64,000 nt of DNA from Arenicola marina (lineage: Eukaryota; Annelida; Polychaeta; Arenicolidae): NCBI GenBank assembly GCA_964019135.1, contig OZ025260.1, positions 32,048,254 to 32,112,253 of the forward strand, given 5' to 3'. The translations under genes and the position numbers were made by a program. The notes under the pieces are model-generated. The model did no database searches. It worked only from the letters and a program-made list of their open reading frames with translations, and had not been told where the DNA came from. This document shows positions 1 through 11,100 of the stretch, piece after piece. The stretch's first letter is position 1. Every line of letters starts with the position of its first letter.

Positions 1-3000
1 ACTGACAACCCACCCAGTGACCGACAACCCACCCAGTGACCGACAACCCACCCAGTGACTGACAACCCACCCAGTGACTGACAACCCACCCAGTGACCGA
101 CAACCCACCCAATGACTGACAACCCACCCAGTGACTGATAACCCACCCAGTGACCGACAACCCACCCAGTGACCGACAACCCACCCAGTGACCGACAACC
201 CACCCAGTGACCGACAACCCACCCAGTGACTGACAACCCACCCAGTGATTGACAACCCACCCAGTGACCGACAACCCACCCAGTGACCGACAACCCACCC
301 AGTGATCGACAGCCCACCCAGTGACTGACAACCCACCCAGTGACCGACAACCCTCCCAGTGACCGACAACCCACCCAATGACCGACAACCCACCCAATGA
401 GCGACAACCCAGCCATGTAGTGGCTGACAACCCACCCTATGACCGACAACCCAGCCATGCAGTGGCTGACAACCCACCTTATGACCGACAACCCAGCCAT
501 GCAGTGGCTGACAACCCTCCCAGTGACCGACAACCCACCCAATGACCGACAACCCACCCAATGACCGACAACCCACCCAATGACCGACAACCCAGCCATG
601 CAGTGGCTGACAACCCACCCTATGACCGACAACCCAGCCATGCAGTGGCTGACAACCCACCCAGTGACCGACAACCCACCCAATGACCGACAACCCAGCC
701 ATGCAGTGGCTGACAACCCACCCAATGACCGACAACCCAGCCATGCAGTGGCTGACAACCCACCCTATGACCGACAACCCAGCCATGCAGTGGCTGACAA
801 CCCACCCAATGACCGACAACCCAGCCATGCAGTGGCTGACAACCCACCCTATGACCGACAACCCAGCCATGCAGTGGCTGACAACCCACCCAGTGACCGA
901 CAACCCACCCAGTGACCGACAACCCACCCAGTGACCGACAACCCACCCAGTGACTGACAACCCACCCAGTGACCGACAACCCACCCAGTGATCGACAGCC
1001 CACCCAGTGACTGACAACCCACCCAGTGACCGACAACCCTCCCAGTGACCGACAACCCACCCAATGACCGACAACCCACCCAATGACCGACAACCCAGCC
1101 ATGCAGTGGCTGACAACCCACCCTATGACCGACAACCCAGCCATGCAGTGGCTGACAACCCACCCAGTGACCGACAACCCAGCCATGCAGTGGCTGACAA
1201 CCCACCCAGTGACCGACAACCCAGCCATGCAGTGGCTGACAACCCAGCCATGCAGTGGCTGACAACCCACCCAGTGACCGACAACCCACCCAGTGGCTGA
1301 CAACCCACCCAGTGACCGACAACCCTCCCAATGACTGAAAACCCGCCTAGAGACTGACAACCCGCCCAGTGATCGACAACCCAGCCATGCAGTGGCTGAC
1401 AACCCACCCAGTGACCGACAACCCAGCCATGCAGTGGCTGACAACCCACCCAGTGACCGACAGCCCACCCAGTGGCTGACAACCCACCCAGTGATCGGCA
1501 ACCCTCCCAATGACTGAAAACCCGCCTAGTGACTGACAACTCACCCAGTGACTGACAACCCACCCAGTGACCGACAACCCACCCAGTGACTGACAACCCA
1601 CCCAGTGACCGACAACCCACCCAGTGACCGACAACCCTCCCAGTGACCGACAACCCACCCAGTGACTGATAACCCACCCAGTGACTGACAACCCACCCAG
1701 TGACCGACAACCCACCCAGTGACTGACAACCCACCCAGTGACCGACAACCCATCCAGTGACCGACAACCCACCCAGTAACTGACAACCCACCCAGTGACT
1801 GACAACCCACCCAGTGATCGACAAACCACCCAGTGACCGACAACCCACCCAGTGACCGACAACCCACCCAGTGACCGACAACCCACCCAGTGACTGACAA
1901 CCCACCCAGTGACCGACAACCCACCCAGTGATCGACAGCCCACCCAGTGACTGACAACCCACCCAGTGACCGACAACCCTCCCAGTGACCGACAACCCAC
2001 CCAATGACCGACAGCCCACCCAATGAGCGACAACCCAGCCATGCAGTGGCTGACAACCCTCCCAGTGACCGACAACCCACCCAATGACCGACAACCCACC
2101 CAATGACCGACAACCCAGCCATGCAGTGGCTGACAACCCACCCTATGACCGACAACCCAGCCATGCAGTGGCTGACAACCCACCCAGTGACCGACAACCC
2201 AGCCATGCAGTGGCTGACAACCCACCCAGTGACCGACAACCCAGCCATGCAGTGGCTGACAACCCAGCCATGCAGTGGCTGACAACCCACCCAGTGACCG
2301 ACAACCCACCCAGTGGCTGACAACCCACCCAGTGACCGACAACCCTCCCAATGACTGAAAACCCGCCTAGAGACTGACAACCCGCCCAGTGATCGACAAC
2401 CCAGCCATGCAGTGGCTGACAACCCACCCAGTGACCGACAACCCAGCCATGCAGTGGCTGACAACCCACCCAGTGACCGACAGCCCACCCAGTGGCTGAC
2501 AACCCACCCAGTGATCGGCAACCCTCCCAATGACTGAAAACCCGCCTAGTGACTGACAACTCACCCAGTGACTGACAACCCACCCAGTGACCGACAACCC
2601 ACCCAGTGACTGACAACCCACCCAGTGACCGACAACCCACCCAGTGACCGACAACCCTCCCAGTGACCGACAACCCACCCAGTGACTGATAACCCACCCA
2701 GTGACTGACAACCCACCCAGTGACCGACAACCCACCCAGTGACTGACAACCCACCCAGTGACCGACAACCCATCCAGTGACCGACAACCCACCCAGTAAC
2801 TGACAACCCACCCAGTGACTGACAACCCACCCAGTGATCGACAAACCACCCAGTGACCGACAACCCACCCAGTGGCTGACAACCCACCCAGTGACTGACA
2901 ACCCAGCCATGCAGTGGCTGACAACCCACCCGGTGACCGACAACTCACCCAGTGGCTGACAACCCACCCAGTGACCGACAACCCTCCCAATGACTGAAAA

Positions 3001-4241
3001 CCAGCCTAGTGACTGACAACCCGCCCAGTGATCGACAACCCAGCCATGCAGTGGCTGACAACCCACCCAGTGACCGACAACCCAGCCATGCAGTGGCTGA
3101 CAACCCACCCAGTGACCGACAACCCAGCCATGCAGTGGCTGACAACCCACCCAGTGACCGACAACCCAGCCATGCAGTGGCTGACAACCCACCCAGTGAC
3201 CGACAACCCAGCCATGCAGTGGCTGACAACCCACCCAGTGACCGACAACCCAGCCATGCAGTGGCTGACAACCCACCCAGTGACCGACAACCCACCCAGT
3301 GGCTGACAACCCACCCAGTGACCGACAACCCTCCCAATGACTGAAAACCGGCCTAGTGACTGACAACCCGCCCAGTGATCGACAACCCAGCCATGCAGTG
3401 GCTGACAACCCACCCAGTGACAGACAACTCACCCAGTGACCGACAACCCACCCTATGACTGACAACCCACCCAGTGACCCACAACCCATCCAGTGCATGA
3501 CTGACAGCCCACTCATTGACCGACAACCCACCCAGTGACTGACAACTCATCCAGTGACTCGACAACCCACCTAGTCACAGATAACCCACCCAGTGACCGA
3601 CCACCCTCAGTGAATTACAACCCACCCACTGATCGACAACCCACCCAGTGACCGACAACCCACCCAGTGATCGACAACTCACCCAGTGATTGACAACCCA
3701 CCCAGTGACCGACAACCCACCCAATGACCGACAACCCACCCAGTGACCGACCACCCTCAGTGAGTTACAACCCACCCACTGATCGAAAACCCACCCACTG
3801 ACCGACAACCCACCCAATGGCCGACAACCCACCCAATGACCGACAACCCACCCAGTGATCGACAACTCACCCAGTGATTGACAACCCACCCAGTGACCGA
3901 CAACCCTCAGTGACTTACAACCCACGCACTGATCGAAAACCCACCAAGTGACTGACAACCCACCCAATGACCGACAACCCACCCAGTGACCGACAACCCA
4001 CCCAATGACCGACAACCCACCCAGTGACCGACCACCCTCAGTGAGTTACAACCCACCCACTGATCGAAAACCCACCCACTGACCGACAACCCACCCATTG
4101 ACCGACAACCCACCCAGTGACCGACAACCCGCCCAGTGACAGACAACCCACCCAGTGACCGACAACCCGCCCAGTGATCCACAACCCGTCCAGTGATTGA
4201 CAACCCACCCAGTGACCGACAACTCACCCAGTGAGCGACAA
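1..4241. repeat. 19-bp minisatellite array, 4.2 kb
   Basis: One uninterrupted tandem array with consensus accgacaacccacccagtg (19 bp). The window begins inside it, so its true left end is unknown. Common variants change position 3 (acc/act) and the end (cagtg/caatg). A second, longer unit type containing ccagccatgcagtggctg is interspersed and alternates with the 19-bp type from about 400 to 3420. The right part (about 3570-4240) is more degenerate, with variants containing ccaccctcagtgagttacaa. The unit is not a multiple of three and has few stop codons in several frames, so long spurious ORFs arise on both strands. No coding role is supported. The array lies upstream of KIF4. Confidence 0.97.
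1032..2873. repeat. Higher-order duplication within the 19-bp array
   Basis: Bases about 1032-1853 recur without visible mismatch at about 2052-2873, an offset of 1020 bp, including idiosyncratic variants such as acccgcctagagactg (near 1342 and 2362) and a gtaactg variant (near 1777 and 2797). Shorter related blocks also occur near 301-420, 981-1090 and 1921-2040. Identity over about 820 bp inside a variable array implies a recent block duplication by unequal exchange or conversion, or an assembly duplication. Confidence 0.9.
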
Positions 4242-4244
4242 CAC

Positions 4245-4632
4245 TTAAAGTTGCATGTCGAGCTCTTTCCCGCCAAAACTAAAGAGGTCAAAATACAAAT
4301 AAGTATCAGTTCTTGAGTCGTTCAAGATTTCTTTTGTCCATACTCCACCCATGCCAGACTGCCAAATAGTGTCTCTTAGCCTTGCCCGTGATATCAATTT
4401 ACCACAAATTTTCATTTTAGTGGTAAACGTCATCAGTTTGTGTGCTTCGCGACGCTTTGGTATAAGTAGCAGTGCGGCGAGTTCTGTGGTGTCGCGGGAT
4501 AGACACCTTTGCCACACCACAGCCGAAATGGCGAGGTTTTTTAGAATGAAACAATCGAGTTTTCTGCAAATTTTGATATAAATTTCACCTGGGCTTAGTT
4601 TTGGCGGGAAAGAACTCGACATGCCACTTTAA
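4245..4632. mobile_element. TTAA-ended MITE, copy A
   Basis: A 388-bp element bounded by TTAA on both sides, with terminal inverted repeats of about 38 bp: agttgcatgtcgagctcttt at the left and its imperfect complement ending gacatgccact at the right. No transposase is encoded; the short ORFs across it are incidental. It inserts at the right edge of the 19-bp array. Its interior matches, in the opposite orientation, the copies at 57185-57594 and 58464-58754. TTAA ends are typical of piggyBac-type target duplication, but the termini do not look like classical piggyBac ends, so the superfamily is undetermined. Confidence 0.85.
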
Positions 4633-4699
4633 TTATTTATAATAAATGGTGATACGGCGTGCCATACCAGTGCGGCTGGGCTGCTCTTTCACCAGAGGG

Positions 4700-4807
4700 C
4701 GCCTTAGCTAGATTCCCTGGCCACTGATTGGCTGTTTGTTTGATAACTAGCGCACCCACGGCATTTGAACGTCAGTCGTGTTGTGGATAAGGCGGCGATT
4801 TCGACTT
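4700..4807 (+). promoter_or_regulatory. Candidate KIF4 promoter and non-coding exon 1
   Basis: An inverted CCAAT box (attggct, 4727-4733) is followed about 31 bp later by TTTGAA (4764-4769), which matches the CHR element of G2/M cell-cycle genes. Then comes a GC-rich stretch (ggcggcgatttcg) and a good splice donor, actt|gtaagt, at 4807/4808. KIF4 coding exon 1 has a strong acceptor 21 bp before its ATG (7872-7873), so at least one upstream non-coding exon must exist. This site is the best candidate I see. The transcription start is not defined, and the assignment is inference from motif spacing and known regulation of mitotic kinesins. Confidence 0.45.
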
Positions 4808-7800
4808 GTAAGTAAACAGGTAAAGACCCACAAAGAAAGTATGATCTCGTGTCAGTCTCCGTCCGATATATGTTGGAGATTACCTGAAACTTGAGGCAAG
4901 CTCAGGAGCCTTGATCGTGTCTCATTTCAACATTGACGGTGTGGAGCTTCATCAGATTGTCATTGTTGATTTCATTTGTGCACAGCCACTGCACTGGCAC
5001 TGGCACTGGCACTGCAGTGTCTTTTAAATTAGGTTCTTTTAACGTATAATATGATAGCCTATTTCTCGCACTCTGTTGTCAGTGGCCAATGGCGACACCA
5101 GTTCCGGGATAACAACCCATCCTGGTATACATGTCAGAAATTGAGATTTTATCATATTATGTTACAGTTTGACAAATTACTAATTAGTTCATGTGGCTAA
5201 GTTTGGCGGCTTAAAAGCTGAAACTTACTTCGTAAAATCCATTTTCATTTTCCAATCGTGCATTGTTTTGCTGTCGCCATTCACCGCGGTGTCAATGCTC
5301 GTAATATTTACATAAATAGTTCCAACAAACTAACCAAAATTAATAGCTTTAAAAATGAATAATGTGAACTCCAACTAGATCTATAGAACTAATAGATACA
5401 ATTTATGAAACAAAAGGTTTAGGTTAAAGTTACATGTGGAGCTGACCGTTGCAATGGCTGTACCAAAATAAACATAAACAGGAAATGTTACCTTTGACAG
5501 GCGGCTGTACCAGCTTATGACTACAAGCAGTGTCAACGGCCACCGCCAAAGAAAAAGTGGTGCTCCGGACGCTTCTATTGTCTCATATAATTTAGCTCTT
5601 GGGTGCCCCTGTCGGTGGCACCAGTAAACGGCTTGTGTACACACGTTTATACATTTCAAATCAGCACAAGTTCTCATTTTTGTTGGCGGACAATTTATGA
5701 ATTTGAAATGTTTTACTCATTGGCAGATAATTGGTGAGCGATATGGTAGGTGTTTATTGTCTGTTATGAACCTTAAGGCCTTAAGTTTGTGTTCTTATAC
5801 GCAAATTTGGCATTCAAAAACAGCGAAACAACTAGCAGACAGGTTAGATCTCTTTCCCACCCAGCAAAGAAATTACACAGTTGTCAATACAACACCTTGT
5901 ACTTGGTGACGCTCCACCCAGCCGTTGATATGCGATAAGCTAAACACTATCTGGCGAAAGCCGTAAATGATGATGCATGACAAGAATGTCTGATCTCAAC
6001 TGACTTGATTAGCATGTGTGTCACAAATGTAATCACTTTCATAGTTTATATACAGCTTGTCGGGCAGTCACAGGCAGTAACAGATCACTTCACTGTTTAC
6101 CGTTGAATCGTTTCTATTAAAAGCTGATAAATGTAATAAATTAGAACTTATTTCAAAGATAATTAACCACTGACTTAAAATAAGTCCAAAAGCGTGAGGT
6201 TCCACCGATGTTTACACCTTTTTTTTGCCTCAAATGCACTTCTGGTAGCGAGCTCTTTGCTCTGTGGGTTCTCGTGAGAAACAGCAACTTTCATTTCAAC
6301 AGGCTACTCTTTCTAAAGTGAATAGATCTGTACACAACAAAGGTAATTTTTACATAGCTTTATATACCTTGAATCTTCAAGAAAGTAATCAGATCCCTCC
6401 ATAAGGCAGAATTGCTCTTGTCATATTCAAATTGCATTCGCTGCTTTCTTGGCCCCATACCAGTAGCGGTACATCTCCAAAAATATTGAAATAGGCTATG
6501 AATTATTATACCACACTATAAACTATATGCAATATTAATTTGTCGATAACTTGATTTCTGATTTTTGAGACAGTACCTGCATTAAGATACCTGCTTCACT
6601 GTCAACACAGGCTGTAAGATGGCGTGATCAGCTACTGCCTAAAGTGATCCATTACTGCCTAATACAGTATGCAACAAAATGGCCCATTTTTAGCCAGGTT
6701 GTTGCCATAGAATGAGCAAGTTCACTACACATGAAAATAGCCTGCATTTGTGAAAAGTATGATCTTATTAGTTGTACCATCAGGAGCACTTAATCACCAC
6801 CTTGAAAACCTCCCACCCAAATTTAAAATTTGCCTGTAAAAAACTGTCTAATAACAGACCTTAATATAGCATATCTGAAGTTATGAGGATAGCTTGAGTG
6901 ACAAATGGAAAATTACTCGGAATAGCACATGGTGAATTAGCGCAGCGCTATATGGCAAATGGTTATGATACAAGTGGCACCATCTGGTGAGTGATTATAA
7001 GACAAGTATGACATCTATTAGAGGATGATTCCATTATTCATACAATAAAAGTTCCAAACATTGTCTTTCATCCCAGTCGCAGTGATGCATTGGTTAAGCA
7101 CACTGGCAGGTGTGCTGAGGGCAGTGTTTCTGAAAGATACGCATCCTGCATCATTTTTCGCACAAAAAATTCAAATGACACATTTCATTGAGCTGTGATG
7201 GGAAACATGGTGACACATTGTAAATATATAGTGAGTAGACTACGCACTGTTTCATTTAAATTAATGTCCCATAACTTTAAGAAGCTCTGGGACATTTGGA
7301 CCCATCCTCTGGCCTACCTATGAGAATCACTAGGAGGGTCGGCAGTTAGAAAACCTACCAGTGACATAGGCTTGTGCATGTATGTATGATGGTTGCTTTT
7401 TTCCTTTGTTGTACCGATAATTGGGTAAGATCCCATGCAAGCAATGACCAAATAATGCTGTGGCAGGTAGGCAAGCAGTGGTAAAAGACAATAGGCTGAA
7501 ACATAGGAAACAGCCAGAAATGGTGGTGGGCTAGTAAAGTCAGATCACCCATGCAAACAATCATATACCTGCCTGTGAATATGAAATTATGGATGGTCCA
7601 TATACAGCATAAATACCTCTTAGTTAATTTTATCACTCTCCAATGTGCACAAAAAAGCCTGAGGGTGATAACTATTAACCGTTCTGTTTTACAATACATG
7701 CCACTTTTTCTCAACATTTTCATTAAACTGTCAGTGAACAGGCTCTGAAATGCATTGATAGGGAGCACAAATCTAAACAGCCAATGAAATCCTACCATAA

Positions 7801-7873
7801 TTCCCTTTCAATTGGTTACGCCAAATTTATATCTCTTTGTTCCTCCTAAACCCCTACCAATTTGTGTTTGCAG
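4808..7873 (+). other. Putative 5' UTR intron of KIF4 / upstream region
   Basis: About 3 kb, mostly AT-rich and unique, with no convincing ORF. It holds a short (ggcact)n run at about 4995-5016. No exon, SINE or minisatellite was recognised. It ends in a pyrimidine-poor but usable acceptor, tgtttgcag (7865-7873). If the candidate first exon is correct, this is intron 1. Confidence 0.4.
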
Positions 7874-8129
7874 CTAAATTAATCCAGGAGGATTATGTCG
7901 GGGGATGCTAAAGTCATTCCAGTGAAGGTCGCCCTGAGGGGACGACCTCTCATCCCCAAGGAGTGTTCAGAAGGCTGCCAATGCTGCCTACAGTTCATGC
8001 CGGGTGAATCCCAGGTGATCTTGGGGCGAGACAAAGCCTTCACATTTGATTATGTCTTTCCATCTGAGGGACCCCAATGTGATGTTTACGATGCAGCTGT
8101 GTCCGGCTTGGTTAAAGGTCTATTTAAGG
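7874..8129 (+). CDS. KIF4: KIF4 coding exon 1 (coding from 7895)
   Basis: 21 bp of 5' UTR, then codons 1-78 plus one base: the start of the motor beta-sheet ([13 protein letters not shown]) through LFKG. The donor is gtaagt, phase 1. The 268-bp intron after it holds nothing recognisable. Confidence 0.9.
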
Positions 8130-11100
8130 GTAAGTTTGTATACCTTTTACAATTTTAAGTATAATTATCCTTTGAAGTCACAGCTTTCATTTTGTCTCTT
8201 TAATAATTAAAGTCCACCTTTGACTAATTCATGTTCAGTATAAACTGCAGTTTAAGAATGCATATTTTCTATGAAGGTGGTGTCATTGCAGAAAGATTCT
8301 GCTGGTCGGAGCTTTAGCATTCCATTCGATCTTGTATCAATTCAACAATTTGGTAGATAGGTATTTACTCTGGGCATCTCCTCTGTTATCATTGCAGGCT
8401 ACAATGCCACTGTACTGGCGTATGGTCAGACTGGCAGTGGCAAGACCTACACCATGGGCGGCAGCTACTGCATGGACTGTGATGAAAAGATGGGTATCAT
8501 TCCTCGTGTCATACAAGACCTCTTTGCCCAGATTAATGAGAACACAGATTTTGACCTCACAGTCCGAGTGTCATATATGGAGGTAAGATTTTGAAAATAC
8601 AAAGTATAATTTTTTTTACAGTGACTATCACACATCAGAGTGAATTTTGAACCTTAATAATGCCGAAGGCACATTATTTCATTGACCTAATTCGAACTGT
8701 GTATGACTGTTGTGGGATGGTGCAATACACATTCCAATACTTTATGAGAGCAGTATTGTACAAGCTCGGTCATTCTGCTGGCAGAATAACATTGTGATAA
8801 TGCGAGACATTATTGTGATCATCAATATATTAATGTTTATCTATCTTAGTAGTTCTAACCATATGAATGTATTTATAGTGTATGGCTAGAAACTATATAC
8901 AATAAAACTAACAGTTAAATCTGATTTATCTGTGCCTTTGTATAGGTCCAAAGAGCCTTGCTGACACAAAAATGTGATTTGAAGAACCAATTGGGATTTT
9001 TTCCCGTTCCATTGGATGTGTGTGATACTTACCAGTAGCATTTGGAGTGTGGGTTTAATATCTACTGCCCTGGTTATTATTGTTTCTTGTTGGACCACTT
9101 AATATTAATTTTTCCTTCTGTACTGGCAGCTGTATAAAGAAGACCTCATGGATCTATTGGTCCCGCAACAAAAAAGGGACAGGGACGTGGTTCAGATCAG
9201 AGAGGACCCCAACGGTGGCATCATGGTAAGTAATTGTTGGTAAATAAATGAAGTAGGTACCATGAAATTTGACGGTCGCGTATATTTCCGAAAATTCAGT
9301 ATTCCCCTATTAGAAACCAAACAACAATTTCTTCAAGCATTATGTAAAATCTCAATCTTCTTGTATTCACTACCGGTACTTAGTTTTAATTGATGTATTT
9401 CTCTTGTTAGATGTGTTGTCTTTGCTGACATCTGACTCGATGGATATATTTTGTAGGAAAAAGTGTCTCCCTTGCCAACCCGAAAACGTCGTTTCTTCAC
9501 GTGAAATCTCAGCTTTTGATGTGTGTATCCTTTACGGTTGTGTTATTGGCTGTATTCACTGAGTGGGTTTGTGTGTGCTGCCAGCTGACTGGTCTGACGG
9601 ACGTGCTGGTGACGTGCGCCGAGGAGATGTCGCGGTGCCTGGAGCTGGGCTCTCAGGGCAGGACCACCGGGGCCACAGCCATGAACTCCACCTCTAGCCG
9701 CTCCCACGCCATCTTCACCATCATCCTGGAGAAAAAGAGCAAAACTGACGAGTATGTGTTAAGTTCTCTCGTGTTCTGTCTGCCACGTGGCTTCCTGGAT
9801 CGGTGGTTCGCGCCCCGCTGTAGTCGCAGGATAAGGATCCCATGCCCTCCTTCGCAATGAGTAAAGGGGTTACCCCCGAATACATGGCTCCACTCTCCCT
9901 TCCTTCTCCCATTGACGCGGGTGCCGGCGCGATAGCTCAGTGGGCCAGAGCGCTCGCCTTGAGTGCTCTGGCCCACGGAGGGCCTAACGGCACGTGGATC
10001 GGTGGTTCGAGCCGTGCTGTGGCTATGTATGTGTGGTCGCAGGATAAAGATCCCATGTCTTTCTTCGCAAAGAGTAGGGAGTGACCCCCGGGGACATGGC
10101 TCCGCTATTCCCTTCCCTCTCACATTGACGCGATATGACCGAAAGTGGTTAAAGTGTCCTGAATATTCAACCAACCCACGTGGCCTTGTACCGTAATTTT
10201 CGGGTTATATGTTGCACCCGCCGATTTTGAGAAATCCCGAGGATGCACAGATTCGATTACCACCTGTGCCAACATCTAATGTTTGTGTGCGGGATAAAGA
10301 TCACATGCCTTTCTTCACTACGGCTCCTCTACTTTGGCATTGACTCGTTGTCCCGACGTGACCTATAGGATTTAAAGCCTCCTTGAACGAATCGAAAAAC
10401 TATCGTCTGTTGGAGCACACGGAGTGGATTAGTTATGTTGTACACGTAGGCATGAGTATTACGTGAGCTATGCTGAAAGACACTTTAATCTACGAAGGGC
10501 TTATCGCGTTAATAATGGAGACGGTGAAGGGTACAGAAGAGCCATGTCCCCGGGGGTAACCCCTCCTCTTTTCGAAGAAGGACCAGAATTGTTATGACAG
10601 TCTCACAGTGGAACGTGAACTCCTGGCACGATGGCTGGCCTGGCAGACCTTACTCTACCTAGCCGAGCGCGCTGATCACCAGACCATTCGAGTGGTCCCG
10701 TTGGTGTCTAGTCATAGAGCTAGCTCTGTTTGCGTGTGGTATGTCCCACACTGGACGCATCTCCGCCGGGGTCACCCAGACGTTAACACAATCTGCTTGG
10801 TGGAGTGACCTCAACCTTCATAAACCAAACATCATACCCGAGTTCTGGGGTCTTTGCAAATACCTCTGGACTATATCACCTTAAAGTTAAACCAACCAAC
10901 ATTCTAAACCAGTGTTAACACAAATTGTTTCATTTAACATGCAGCGTATTTGGTTGATCATTGACACTTGAGTCATTAAACATTGATAAATTATCTCGAC
11001 TAGGTTGATGAAAGTGAAAAAGCCATGATATAGAAATTTGCTCCAAAGTAGGTGCCGGTAAAAAATAATCTTTGTCATTATATTCATTTCACTAATTAGT

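Noticed and set aside
580..4227. Many long ORFs on both strands in the first 4.2 kb (up to 462 codons)
   Set aside because: They are translations of a 19-bp tandem repeat that rarely generates stops. Several frames are open at once, the peptides are pure repeats, and there are no splice or start signals.
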